Source of the DNA: Anaeramoeba flamelloides
Taxonomy: Eukaryota > Metamonada > Anaeramoebidae
Length of the DNA: 64,000 nucleotides
Assembly (NCBI GenBank): GCA_027625915.1
Contig: JANTQA010000008.1
Span: 7,557,501 to 7,621,500 of the forward strand
Direction: 5' to 3'
In this document: piece by piece, positions 37,680 to 50,884 of the stretch
Numbering within the stretch: the first letter of the stretch is position 1
Layout of the letters: each line of letters opens with the position of its first letter
Made by a program: the position numbers and the translations under genes
Notes under the pieces: generated by a model
Told to the model about the DNA's origin: nothing
The model's input: the letters and a program-made list of their open reading frames with translations, nothing else
The model's database searches: none

Positions 37680-38110
37680 TAAAAGGCTTTGACATTAAAT
37701 TATCAAAGAAATGGACAATAAAAACATAACTTAATATGGTATTGGTTTCTTTAAGCTCTAACATTATCAAAAAAAAAAATAATTCTCAAAATGAATGATT
37801 AAATAAGAATATTTCCCCAAAAATATGAAATATTAGATTGGGAGTAAATTTTTTGCAATACCTAATTAAAAAAATTTTCTAAAAAACAAGTAATACGATT
37901 AAATGATATCAACAAATTCCCTTCCTAATTTAAAATTTATTTAAAAGATCAAGAAGTTTACCTCCAAAACTGATGTAAACTTAGGTATACTACTCTGTCT
38001 TAAATTATATGTTCTATTGGAACAAGAAAAAAAAAAAACACAGGTTTTTTTAAAACACCAAGTATAGTGGTTGTCAAGGAATATTTTTGATAATTTTGTA
38101 TTGGTTACAA
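37680..38110 (+). repeat. Dispersed repeat family B, copy 3
   Basis: It shares the landmark order of the copies at 9620 and 10170: 'acattaaattatcaaag', 'attggtttctttaagc', 'gtttacctccaaaactgatg', 'ttctattggaacaagaa' and 'aaacaccaagtatagtggttg'. It ends about 400 bp upstream of the topoisomerase start codon. Confidence 0.5.
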
Positions 38111-38515
38111 AATAAAAGGTTCTTAATTTAAATTTCTTTTTCTGAAAAAATATACAAACCCTAAAAGATGAACAAAAATCATCAATTCTAAAAAGAGAAA
38201 TTCAAAAAATCAATCTAATTTGAAAAATATCAAGAGTTTCAATTTTCTCATAGATCTTTTCAAACCTTTTTTTGGAAAGATTAATGAAAATTTAATTCCA
38301 TTTCTTTTTCAATAAATAGTCTGACCAAAATTAGGAAGTTCAAAAATAAAGAATGGCAAAATGAAAAGAATATAAAAAAACGTGGATAAAATGTAATCAT
38401 TTTTTTTATCTTTACTGTTTTTTGTTCACACTTTATCAAAAATTTATTCGTTTGTAAACAAAAAAAACTTTCAAAAACAATTACATTAAAACAAAAATAA
38501 AACGATTACGAAAGA

Positions 38516-41500
38516 ATGGAAATAGAAATTAGTGATGACGATGATCTTTTTCAATCATTGAAGAAAAAAAAAGAAAAAAAGAAAGTAACAAAAAAAAAAA
38601 CAAAACTACATCAAAAAACCAAACAGAATTTTTCAAAAGAACAAAACAAGAAAACTATTGAAGAAACCTATGTCCGAAAAGTAAGTTGAATTCTTGAAAA
38701 AAAAACACCAATCTTTATTTTTCATTTTAAACAACACTTTTGAAGGTTAATTCGCTAAAAGCGAACACTATTACAAAATTCTCTCGATGATTTAACCAAA
38801 CAAAAGATTTTTTTTTTATGTTACAATTCACTTCCTTTATTGATTGTTTTTTTCAGAAAAGAATTTTAGAAACCTCTAATTCAATTAAATCGTGATTCTG
38901 TAGTCCCAACAAAACACAATCGAAATTATTTTGGTTAGTTTGGGATCTTTTAAAATTTGTACTTTTTGTTTTGATCCCTTTCTGATATTTATTCTTTGAA
39001 ACCTATTTCAAGAATAAAATTAAGGACAAACCATGATCTTAATTTGATTTTCACAATAAAACGCTTTCTGTAAACCAATTTTGTTTTATAAATTGTATTT
39101 GTAATGAAAAAACTCGTTTTTTCCAATTCTCTACCAATATTTGTACGTTATTGTTGTTTTTTCAATTTCAATGAAATTTGGAAAATTAAAAGAAGAATAA
39201 AATGTTATCATAAAACCAAAAGTAAGAAAATGTGCTTTATTGTCATAATTAAAGAAAAAATGGTTTTTTATTTGATTTGAAATAAAAACAAAGCAACATA
39301 TTTATTGAGGAAGAAACAAAATTGGAAAGAAATTCACAAAATTGTAATCCCTTTAGGATCAGTTAAAGAACAAACATTAGCTTGTGATCATGATAACTGA
39401 AACATTAAGTGAACAAAAATTTCATTACATACATTAATAGAAATATTAAGCAAGATTCACTATTTTTTTAAATATGACTAAATTTCAATTCTTTTATTTA
39501 ATTCATAGAATTTTTTTAATTTCATAAATTAAAAAATTTTGAAATACTTTTTCATTTGTTGGCTGCTGTAATGAAATTTTTTTAATTGGATAATTGAATA
39601 AATATCAAAAATGTTTGAAATTGGGTAACTAATAAATTTTTTTTCAACAAATCTATATTATTAAATACATTGATACTATTGTTAAATAGGAGAGGTTATC
39701 CAATAAAATTACCTTTCATTTGACCTAAAACATTAATTTTTTTTCGAGTTTTTTATCCTAACTATAATGTAGGAAATATTATAACTCATAGTTTAGCTTT
39801 TCTTTAAAAAAAAAAAAAGAAAAATTTTTTATTTTTGTACAAAGAAAATAAACAAAAAAAGTAAAAAACTTATATAAAAAAACTATAAAAAAAAATAAAA
39901 GTTTTGTTTTGTACTAAAAATATGTGAGTGGGTTGTTGGTTTTTTCCTTACATGTTGGTTATGCCAAAATTATCTAGATCACCACCATAGCCTAATAAAA
40001 AAATTTTTTTATAACATCTTTTGAACATTTTTAGAACAAAATTTCCTTTAATTTGATGATTTTTTCAATATTATTTGAAAAAATATTCTAATAACAGGCT
40101 TATAACATGTTACAAATTTTAAAACACATTTTATAACAAACATCAATGTTATAAAAGTTGTTATTATAAAATTTTATAACATTTTAAACATTTATAACAC
40201 CTTTACAATACGTTTATAACATGTTATAAAAAACTTTTTTTATTAGGATAGTACCGCTTGTTTGTGTGTAATAACATACTCACCAGAAGTTAATCCCATA
40301 ACACTGAAATTGTATAGAAGAAGCTTAATTACTACCACTGATTCTCTTCTTCAATACATTGCTGATCAAATTAGAATCAGACTGTTGACTATTTTTCTTC
40401 TTCTCTACTTTTTAATTAAAAAAAATATTTTTTTCTAAAGCGACTAAAAAACTAACAAATTCTTTTTTAAGAGAAAAAAAAAGGAAACCCAAAAAACTAA
40501 ATGGGAAAATAAATCATAGATACTATTAAATTCCAAATTAATAAAATTTAAATTCTATCTCAAAGTTCAATAAGAAAGAGTAAATTAAATAAAGAAAAAC
40601 TTTCATTTTTTAATTGAATTATAAAAAACCTTGTGTTTTTTTCTACTAATAATTGAAATTGAATTTTTAGGAATTTGTAATAAAAATTGTTTGTGTTGGA
40701 ATTGGAATTTTCGGTATAAAAAAAAAAAAAAAAAATTCAACTGAAAATAAAAACAAAATCAACTCTTTACACTATTTTGAATGATAAAAATATGGATATC
40801 ATCATCAAAATCATTTGTTGAACTTAATACAAAATATTCATTATTATAAATGAAGATAAATAATAAATATATTGAAAATTGGAAGAGTGTTGACTAATAG
40901 AATGCCTTGAACCATCTTTTATCAAAATATTATGCAAGTAAAACAAAATCAGAAAAAAATTTTCATTCAGATATATATTATTTTTTTAAGATTAAAATTA
41001 TTCTTATCTCCAAAATGCAATTTATTCAGGAATAAATAATAAATGTAAAAGTAATTTATTTGAGTTTGTTTTCATATAATTAATAAAAGGAAAGCATTAA
41101 TATATAAACTCCAATTATAAATTTTTAACACACACAAAAATTCGATTTTCGAAGAAAAAATCTTATTTAATAAATTCTTGAAGAAATACCAAATTAGAAC
41201 CATTCACCAATTGAAATGTTAACAATTGTTTATAAATTACAATACTCATAAATCAAAAAATAAATAATTATCAATACTAAAAAATTATCAGGATGTGTCA
41301 AAAATTTTGGAGAGAGCAAAACAAAAAAATGCATTGCTAAATTTGTTAAAATTCTATTAGGAATTAATGATCGATCAAATAATTGGATGTCATCAACTAA
41401 TTTTATTTGAGATATTCTATTTTGAAGAACTCAACCTTAACCTAATATGAAACAGTTTGAAACAATTATTGTTCTAATGAAACAAATTACTTAATTCAAA

Positions 41501-44500
41501 CAATAAAATGAAAACAAAAACTAAAAGATGAAAAAATGAATCTACATATTTTTCAAAAATCAAAATTTATTTCCAATTTAAATAAAATTGTATTATTGTG
41601 ATTCTTTGAACTGTTTTAACTGTGTGGAAAATTTTGAATTTTTGTTTATAAATACATCCTTTGATGAATATTTTGAGTATTATCCATATACATAAACTAA
41701 ATTCCAAAATTTTGGAAACAATTAAAACAGTTTAAAGAATAATAATAATACACTTTCATTCAATTTGGAAATAATTTTGATTTCACAAACTATTTTTATC
41801 ATTTTTTGTATTTTTGTTTTATTTACATTTCCTTTTTTTCTAGTTACGCAATCTGTTTTCTTAGATCTGAATTTTTTTTCAATGTTTGATATAAAGTTAA
41901 AGTTGAGTTTAGTTAAAAAAAAAAATCACATACAATTGGCGGATGATACCTCAATCATTTGATAGATCAATAATTGTTGGTGAAATTCAAATAAATTTAC
42001 CAAATACATTTTTTTATTCCGCTCGTTTCATCATTTTTGAAACTCACATTGATTTTTAATTCTACTTTTTATTTTTTATTTCTTTTATTTGTCTAAAAAT
42101 GGTTAAATACCAAAACAATTAATACTAGGTAACTTAAAGGTGTTTTTATATTAAGTTTTGAAAAGATATAAAAAATTGAGATTTTTTTTGCCTCTTTTTG
42201 ATTGTGGGTATGTACATATTTTTGGAATGGATTTATTGTTAAGGGATAAATAAAAAAAAGTCATTTAATATGGTAATGAGAGAATTTTGAAGTGAATGAA
42301 TTTGAGACTTCCCATTCAAAGGGAGTCTAGAATATACACAGTCATTAAAAGTATTTGAAACTTAATTCATTTTTCTAAAAAAGGGGGAAAATAAAGAGTC
42401 TTAATCTAAAAAAAAATGAAAAAAAAAAAAAAAGAGAAAAAAAATGGAAAATTTAAAAATAATTGATGTGAGAAATCTAAAGTCTTTTGATTCAAATGAA
42501 TTTGTTGGTGTGGGTGATCCAAAAGCTATTTAGTTTTAAGTACGCTCTTTCTAATGACATGTAGAGCCATATTGATTTCAGAAATATTCTATGGTAACAT
42601 GATAGATTTCTTTTCTGTTCATTTTTCTCAAATTTTTGGAATGGAGTTTATATATTACAATTTAATTAAAGATAATAATACAGGCTGATAATCTAAATTC
42701 AATAATATTCTTTTATTTTACACTAACAATGTATATTTCTTGATTTCAATTTTAAAAACAATATTATAGGATCCAATCGAGCATATACTAATTCGGCCTG
42801 ATACATATATTGGAACAATAGAAAAGACAACTGAAGAAATTTGGGTAGTTGACGAAGATAAAGGACTTAATTTTAGAGAAATAACTTATGTTCCTGGTTT
42901 GTATAAAATATTTGATGAAATATTAGTTAATGCCGCAGACAATAAACAAAGAGATCCAAATATGACAATGATCAAGGTTGATATTGATCAAGAAAAAAAT
43001 AAAATATCAATTTGGAATGATGGCAAAGGAATACCAGTTGAAGTTTCTCCAAAAGAAAAAATATTAATTCCAGAATTAATTTTTGGGCATTTATTAACAG
43101 GCTCAAATTTTGATGATTCAAAAAAAAAAGTAAATATTTTTCAAATTATTGTTCTTGAAATAATAAAATCATTTTCAAATAAAATTTCATCAAAACCAAA
43201 ATAAATCTAAAAAAATATTTTTACAATCAAATTAAGGAATATCCTTATTTTATGTTCTCTGGGGGTTGAAATACACTATAACTATTCAATAAACATCATT
43301 TAAAAGTTAGTGGATTAAAGAAAAACCAAAATATTGAAATTTTGTTTTTTTTTTAGAGTTTTTTAAGGAAAATTAAAAAAACATTTAATTGTTCCAAATA
43401 CTTTACGAAATTCTTCGATCAATCAAGATAAATTTAAAAAGCTGTTTTGGATTACCCTCTTACTTTACTTACTTTCCAATTAATCTGAAAATATATTTAT
43501 ACATTTGCATAAACTCTTATATTATACTTTAAAATAAATTGGAGTGTAAAATTAAGAGTAATAAGAAGATTTTGATTTCAAACTTTTTCAAGATAAATTT
43601 AAAATTTGGATAGCAAAAAAATTTTTTTAACCAAATTGACAAAATTTCGAAAAAAAAATCTAAAAATTTAAAATTTTAACAAGATTCTTGACTCAACACT
43701 CTTTTAAGTTAATAAAAGTGTTATTAATCATAAAAGTAATATGTATTGTACATAAAATTAGGATAATCCTTAATTCTTTAAAACAAACAATAAACCTTCA
43801 ATGTAATTTAATTCAAAATAAATTATTTCAAAAAAAAAAAAATTGAAAAAATTAACAAAAAATAGACTACTGGGGGGAGAAATGGATATGGAGCAAAGCT
43901 TTGTAATATCTTTTCAAAAGAATTTATTGTTGAAACTAATGACACTTTAATCGGGAAAAAATTTTATCAAAAATTTACAAATAATATGAAAGTAAAAACA
44001 AAGCCTAAGCTTACGAAAGGATTAAAAAAGGATTTTACAAAGATTACATTTGAGCCTGATTTAACAAAATTTCGAATGAAAGAACTGGATAAAGATATTA
44101 TTGCGCTGTGCACAAAACGGGTGTATGACATTGCTGGAACTACTGGGGGAATTAAAGTGAAACTTAATGGGAAAGAGCTAAAGATCCACAACTTTCAACA
44201 ATATTGCAAGTTGTATATCCCGCAGTTAATATCGGATATAAATGAGAAATTTGCAGAAATATATGAAAGGCCTGACAAAAATTGGGAAATCATGGTTGTG
44301 CCAAGCGATGGGCAATTTCAGCAAATCTCGTTTGTGAATTCCATTTGTACATCAAAGGGGGGATCACATATTAAATATGCAACGAAGCAAATAACGAATT
44401 ATTTGTACAAAATTCTACAAACAAAAGAAAAAAATAGCAAAATCCAAAAGACAAAAATTAAAAATCAATTTATAATTTTTGTTAATTGCTTAATTGAAAA

Positions 44501-47489
44501 TCCATCATTTGACACCCAAACAAAGGAAAATTTGAAAACACCACAAAAAAAATTTGGATCAAAATTTCAATTTTCACAAGCCTTTTTAAAACGAATAAAA
44601 AATTCAACAATTTTTGATAATATATTAATTTGGAGAAATTTCCAAAAAAAAAAGCAATTAAAAAAAAAATCTGGTTCAAAAAAAAAAAAACTATTGGGTA
44701 TTTTAAAATTAGACGATGCAAATTTAGCTGGGAGTAGATATGGTAAAGAATGTACGCTGATCTTGACCGAAGGCGACTCTGCAAAGTCCCTGGTAGTTTC
44801 GGGGTTGGGTGTCATTGGGAGGGATTACTATGGAGTATTCCCTATAAAGGGGAAATTGTTAAATGTGCGGGAAGCGACCCATAACCAAATAATGAAAAAT
44901 AAAGAAATTGAGTCGATCATTAAAATTTTGGGATTAAAACATGGGCAAAAATATAGCAAAGAGAATATTAAATCATTGAGATATGGCCATTTAATGATAA
45001 TGACTGATCAAGATTTGGATGGATCGCACATTAAGGGTTTAATTATAAATCTGATACATCATTTTTGGCCATCTTTGTTGAAACTTGATGGCTTTTTACA
45101 AGAGTTTGTTACACCGATAGTGAAGGTAACTAAAAAGGGGAAAAAAAACCAAAATATCAGCTTTTACACTTTGCAAGAATTTACAAAATGGAAACAAAAA
45201 GTAAATAATGATGGCAAGGGGTGGAAAATTAAATATTACAAAGGGCTAGGTACTTCCACTTCCAAGGAAGCAAAGGAATATTTTAATAATTTGGAAAGGC
45301 ATGTAATTAATTTCAAATATGAAAACGAAAAAGATGATCAAAGTATCGAGTTGGCATTTTCTAAAAAGAAAATGAAGGAAAGAAAGGAATGGCTGAAGAA
45401 TGTAGATCAAAATTTATATATTGATCATGTAAAGAAGCAATTAGTATATTCTGATTTTATCAATAAGGAATTAATATTTTTTTCCAATTATGATAATGTT
45501 AGATCAATTGGATCAATGATCGACGGTTTAAAGCCTGTCCAGAGGAAGGTGTTATACTGTTGCTTTAAAAAGAATTTAACCAAAAGGGAAATTAAAGTTG
45601 CGCAGTTGGTAGGTTATGTTTCAGAGCAATCTGCCTACCATCATGGCGAACAGTCCCTAGCTGGAACAATCATTGGCATGGCACAAGATTTTGTTGGATC
45701 AAATAATATCAATCTATTGTTACCCAATGGCCAATTTGGTACAAGATTGCAAGGTGGCAAAGATTCAGCTTCAGGCAGATATATTTACACCTTATTGAAT
45801 TCAATTACTAGAACCATTTATCACCCGGATGATGACCAATTATTGAATTACTTGAAAGACGATGGGAAATTTATTGAACCAGAATTTTATGTACCCATTC
45901 TCCCAATGATTTTAATCAATGGCTGTGAAGGCATTGGCACTGGCTATTCAACGAAAATACCAAATTATAACCCCATTGAAATCGTTGCAAATATTAAACG
46001 AAAACTTTATGGACAAGAATTCCTGCCAATGGACCCATGGTATAATGGATTTATTGGCGAAATTAAAAAAATAAAATCAATTAAAAATAATTCCTTAAAA
46101 TATGATGTTCTCGGGAAATGGGAAATGATAAATAACAATACTTTACAAATCACCGAATTGACTATAACTTCGAAACATTTTTGGATACATAAATACAAAA
46201 AATTTTTGGAATCAATACGAGCAAGTAATCCCAATGCAAAGCAAAAATTAATTAATGATTATAAAGAATTCCATACAGAAAAAAAGGTTCATTTTGAAAT
46301 CGAGATGGATAATGAGCAGGTGTTAAATGTAGAAAAAATCGGCATAGAGAAAGCTTTTAAATTGAAGACCTCCTTAACGTTAAATAATATGATGGCATTC
46401 GACCATAATGGTAAATTGCAATATTACAAATCAGCAAATCAGATATTAAATAATTTTTTTATTATCAGATTGGAATATTACCATAGAAGAAAGGAATATT
46501 TATTAAAGGAAATGAAAAGCAAGATTAGAAAATTTGAAAATAAAACCAGATTTATAAAAATGATAATAAGCCAAGAATTAATTATTGCAAATAAAAAAAA
46601 AAATCAAATAGAAGAAGAATTATTAAATCTTGGATTTATTCCCATTTTGACGAATAAAAAAAAGAAAAGAATAAACGGTAAAGTGAAAAATTCTGGTGAT
46701 GGAAAGAAATCCACCAAATATGAAAATTTTGTTAAATCCTCTGGGTTTAATTATTTATTAAAAATTAAATTATCTGCGTTAAATCAAAAAAAATATCAAC
46801 AAATTTTAAACCAATTACAAAAAATTAGGGAAAAGAGGCTTGCTTTAAAAGATACACCAGTCGAGGTTTTATGGGATAATGATTTGAATGATTTTTTAAC
46901 AACGTTATATACCTTCAATAATTATCAAAACATGATAAATGAAGAAATAATGGAAAAGAAGGGTAAAAAAAAAATAACTTATTCTTCCAGAAACGATTCT
47001 TTTGAGAATTTTAATAGAATTAACAACCAAAAATTAGAAAAAAACACCATTGGAAAGAAAACTGGTAACAAGGGTGTTAAATCAAGTATTATAAATAGTA
47101 CTGAGGGGAGCGATAACGGTGAGGGGAAGGTTGTAAAGAGGAAAAAAAAGAAAATTAATCTAAATAAAGTTGAAAAAAATATAAAATCCTTTTCAAGAAA
47201 AAGAAAATTAATTGAAAAAACTCATTTGGACACAACACTTAAACAGCCACAAATTAATGAAAACTTTATCAAAAAAAAGGTTAAAAAAAATGATAATGTA
47301 CAAAAAAAATCCAAAAATAATCAAACTCAAAAGAATAAAAGGGGTAATAAATGGAAATTGCTTCAAATGAAAATGATCACAAATAAAAAAAAAAATCAAA
47401 AAAAAAAAAATCAAAAATCCTTATTTGATGTTTTTGAATTTAATGACGATCCAATAAATCCAATTTTCCCTTCATCCAAAAAATTCTAA
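38516..47489 (+). CDS. TOP2: DNA topoisomerase II
   Basis: Three exons give 1,382 aa: 38516-38680, 42770-43129 and 43866-47489, with phase-0 GT-AG introns of 4,089 and 736 nt. Exon 1 was found by homology: it ends IEETYVRK, which joins DPIEHILIRPDTYIG exactly as ...YQKK-QLEHILLRPDTYIG in other eukaryotes. The ATPase domain has NAADN, DGKGIPV and, across the second junction, TGGRNGYGAKLCNIF. The TOPRIM domain has EGDSAKSL (Glu477) and DQDLDGSHIKG (first Asp 556). The cleavage domain has GLKPVQRKVLY and catalytic Tyr814 (ASGRYIYT, codon 45780). The last ~200 residues are Lys/Asn-rich and variable, as in family C-termini, probably nuclear targeting. It makes ATP-dependent double-strand passage and acts in chromosome segregation. 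All key residues are intact, so it should be active. Length is close to yeast Top2 (1,428 aa). Confidence 0.97.
39991..40247. mobile_element. 257-bp MITE with CCTAATAAAAAA ends and ATAG duplication
   Basis: The left end CCTAATAAAAAAATTTTTTT plus ATAACAT is complemented by the right end, which reads in reverse CCTAATAAAAAAAGTTTTTT plus ATAACAT. Identical ATAG tetranucleotides flank it (39987-39990 and 40248-40251). The inside is a dense array of TTATAACA-like words, including two copies of ttataacatgtta. No coding capacity. The superfamily is not obvious from the ends. Confidence 0.75.
41103..41653 (+). mobile_element. TATAAAC-family MITE-like unit, copy 2
   Basis: About 550 bp with imperfect terminal inverted repeats: tataaactccaattataaat plus ttttaacac on the left, and gtgtggaaaattttgaattt plus ttgtttata on the right. 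It is closest to the unit at 35183-35727. It lies in the first topoisomerase II intron. Confidence 0.7.
41692..42240 (+). mobile_element. TATAAAC-family MITE-like unit, copy 3
   Basis: About 550 bp, starting ataaactaaattccaaaatt plus ttggaaac and ending gtacatatttttggaatgga plus tttattg. It matches 48625-49165 along its length ('tttcctttttttctagttac', 'aatcacatacaattgg', 'atgatacctcaatcatttga'). It sits head to head with copy 2, so the pair forms a ~1.1-kb foldback. Confidence 0.7.
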
Positions 47490-48624
47490 CCAGAATTATA
47501 AAAAAATTAATTTTTAATTAGATCATCAAAATAGCTGATATTTTGATTGATTGTATACAATTTTATAGAATTGAAGTACTTTTTTTTTTTTTAAAAAAAA
47601 AAAAAAAATCTTATTAAATATCTAACTTCAATTTAAAAAATAATAAATTTAATTGATCAAGAGATAGACTTTTGTTTGTATATTGTTTAAATTTTTAAAA
47701 GTTGATTTATTTATAATTATGATACAATTCAATTGGCCTATTTTTTTAGAAAAAAGTAAATCCTATTTCATTCTTTAAAAAAAAAAATTGAGAAATTTAA
47801 CAATATTTTTTTTTCTTGAAAGAAAGGGGTAATTCAAGAACAATTATCAAAATAAAAAAAGAGAAGAAGAAAAATATTTAAATAATAAAAAAAAGAATAA
47901 CACCATTTGTCGGAACAAAAAAAAAACAAATTAAAAAACTTTCATTTATATTTCTAAAATTAAATATAGCTAACTGCGATTTTTATAGAATTTAAAAGAA
48001 TGGAGTAAAATCAAGAGATTGTATACCAATTCTTTTGAATTTTGGAAATCTGAATGAAAAATGACGTCAAGTTACTTTTTTTCCAGTATTTAAAAGGATA
48101 GAGAAAAATCTTAAAGTTTTACTCAATACTTTTCAATCTTGAAAAAACAAACTTCTGTTTTATTTTTCTTATTTTTGTTTCGAAATGCTATCGATTTTCT
48201 AATTTGGGTATAAAGTAAAGAAAATCTAACGACACTTCCAACTAGAATTCAATAATATATTATATGTGTACTTATACATTTTGTTTTAAATAAGATTTAA
48301 AATTCTTGAATTCCAGTTAATTTTATTTTGAATTCTTTGATTGAATTTTATTAATTTTTCCAAATAAGAAAGAGATAAATTTTTTCTTTGTTTTTAAATT
48401 TTTTTTTATTATTAAAATGATAACATTTTTGATTTTGAATTCTTTTTTGTAAAACAGAATTTGTGTGTTTCTGTTTATTTTACATATTTCAAGTATGCAT
48501 TAAACTAAGTATTTAAATTATTAAAAGTTATTATTTGATAATTAAAATTTTCTAGTAAAATATATTAATTGGATAAATATAAAAAGTTTTATAATCTTAT
48601 TTTAGAATCATTTCTTGATGAATT

Positions 48625-49165
48625 AAACTAAATTACAAAATTTTGGAAACAATTTAAACAGTTAAAAGAATATGAATATTGCACTTTACATTCAATTTGG
48701 TATTAATTTTGTTTTTACAAATTATTACATTTTTTTGTCTTTTTTGTTTTGCTTTCATTTCCTTTTTTTCCAGTTATGTAATCTGTTTCGTATGATCTGA
48801 AATTTTTTTTCGATGGTTGATAGAAGGATAGTGTTGAGTTTTGTTAAATTGAAGAATCACATACAATTGGTTGATGGTATTTTATCATTTGATCGATCAA
48901 CAATTCTTGGTGGAATTACAACAAATTTTACCAATACATTTTTTGTTCAGCTAGTTTCATTATTTTGGACATACTGATTTTTATTATTTTTTGTTTGATT
49001 TTTTTTTTCTTATTTTTGGATAAAAATATTTACTTATAAAAATCTTAATACTGGGTTACTCAAATGTGGTTTGTATTATATTTGACAATATAAAATAAAT
49101 TATGTTTTTTTTTGCTAATATTGGATTTTTGGTGTCTACAAATTTTTGGAATCGAGTTTATTAGA
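48625..49165 (+). mobile_element. TATAAAC-family MITE-like unit, copy 4
   Basis: About 540 bp. It starts aaactaaattacaaaatttt plus ggaaac and ends gtctacaaatttttggaatc plus gagtttatt, imperfect inverted ends. Inside it matches 41692-42240 and the inverted fragment at 3170-3508 ('tttcctttttttccagttatg', 'cacatacaattggttgatgg', 'gatcgatcaacaattcttgg'). Confidence 0.7.
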
Positions 49166-49918
49166 AAAATATTATTTATAATTGTTAGAAGTTTCTATTG
49201 CCTTATTTATATTTTAGATTATCTTTTTGAGTTTTTTTATCATAGTAAATATACAAATATTTTTTTTTAAATCTTTTGAAATTTCCTAATTTATCTTTAA
49301 GAGGTTTTATTCAAAATTAAATCATTATTTTAGATATGAAATTTAATTTTTGATTTAGATAATTTTGATTTTCATTTTAATTTAATTAAATCATCTGTAA
49401 CATTTGAAAATAGTTTTTTTTTATTAATAAGATACATAGTAAAACAAAATCGAAAATTAGAGTCAATATAATAGGTGATATGGATCTCTTGAAATATACC
49501 AGGTCCTTGATAATATTTTTATATTAAATTTTAGATAATTTATTAAAAATAATTTGATTGTTTTTTATTCGAATTGTTTTACAATTATTTGAATCAAATG
49601 ATTTTGCTTTGTCAATCACTATAATGTATATTTTATCATTCTTATTTTCATTATTTGATTTTCTCTCATTATAAGGATTTAAGAAATTTAATATATCTAA
49701 AAAAAAAAAAAATTCTTACCATGGTTTCTTAATGAATCTTACTTTTTTGGCACGTGCATTGATAAAATTCTTAATTTCACAATTCTTATATATTTAAATA
49801 ATCTTATTTATATTTTTTTTTATATTTTCTTAATTTTGTAAAACATTTTTTATAAAACCTTGAAGAAATACTTTTTTTGGTTTATATTTAAAGAAAGTGT
49901 ATATAATTAGTTGGTATA

Positions 49919-50112
49919 CAATCAGTTCCACTTTTAGGCACAAATATTCAATGAAATTTAAGGCACAATAAAAATCTCCAATTAAGGCACAAAATTCAGA
50001 TTCTAGTAAAATAAATTGTAAAAAAAAAAATTCCAAATTTTGTGCTTTAATTTCAGATTTTTTGTGCCTTAAATTTTGTTGAAAATTTGTTCCTTAAAAG
50101 TGGAACTGATTG
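49919..50112. mobile_element. Tc1/mariner-like MITE, copy 2
   Basis: A 194-bp palindrome of the same family as 23274-23470. It starts CAATCAGTTCCACTTTTAGG and ends with the complement, flanked by TA. AAGGCACAA-type words recur in both arms with several substitutions (for example aggcacaaat, gtgctttaat), so it is older or less constrained than copy 1. Confidence 0.8.
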
Positions 50113-50884
50113 TATGTAAATTTCTTTTGTTTGAATTAGTTTGAAAGAATTTAATTGAAACTAAAAAAATGATTAGATCGCTCCCTTTTATAAGATTAAT
50201 TGAATTTATCAGTGCCTCAAATAATATATTTTAATTTTTTGTTATGTGGTGGTAAAAGACCGATCGTCAATGGGGTCAAACTACAAATGTTTATATCAAT
50301 GTTTATTAACCATTTATGTTATGTATTGGTAATATTTAAGCTAACTCAAAAAGATTTTGACTTGATTGGTATATGGATAAATAAAAAGATGTCAAATTTC
50401 TAAAAATAATTCCATATAATCCACTAATAATCTATATAACTGAAGCAAAAATTGACCAAGTCAGAATTTTAATATATAAAAAAAGATTTAAACTCAAAAA
50501 GAAATTAGAAATTCTGTGTTTTGTGCATATATAAAAAAATGTAAGTTTTCAAAAAAGTATAATGGAAATATTAATTGGGAAATATACACCTTAAAATTAA
50601 GACAACAAAATCTAAACTTACTTGAGAAAGCTTGATAATAAATTGTTCTTGATGGAAAGATCAAGATTATTTGAAAATTATGAGACACAACAACAACCTA
50701 AATAAACAAAAACAATAGTTCATCTACAAGGGCTCAACTTCCTTCTTAAAACTCAGAAATTTCACAAATTATCTAAATAGATATTCTTATGTTTATGATA
50801 AGAATAAAACAAAAACAAAATTTTGCAACTTATGCAAAAAATATTTAAACCTAGAAATCATTTAAGATATCATTCATTTTTTAT

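Larger units (their letters stand above)
34475..38515. other. Intergenic A+T-rich DNA between the mosaic gene and topoisomerase II
   Basis: No supported gene. It holds a TATAAAC-family element (35183-35727), a segment at 36015-36150 resembling 2790-2960, a possible decayed coding stretch (36850-37560), and repeat family B copy 3 (37680-38110). The last 400 bases before 38516 presumably carry the topoisomerase promoter; no specific motif was identified. Confidence 0.5.
38681..42769 (+). other. 4.1-kb first intron of topoisomerase II, loaded with MITE-like elements
   Basis: It starts gtaagt and ends attatag. It contains the CCTAATAA-ended MITE (39991-40247) and two adjoining TATAAAC-family units (41103-41653, 41692-42240), about 1.36 kb together. 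No other exon is needed: exon 1 joins exon 2 in perfect alignment with the family. It is at least three times longer than any other intron in the window. Confidence 0.8.

Noticed and set aside
41765-41962. 65-codon hydrophobic frame
   Set aside because: It falls entirely inside a TATAAAC-family element within a topoisomerase intron; not preserved in the other copies.
42444-42467. Candidate first exon of topoisomerase II (Met-Glu-Asn-Leu-Lys-Ile-Ile-Asp followed by gtgaga)
   Set aside because: It keeps frame, but lacks the family's EDIYQKK-like end. The exon at 38516-38680 ends IEETYVRK with a consensus gtaagt donor and aligns residue for residue.
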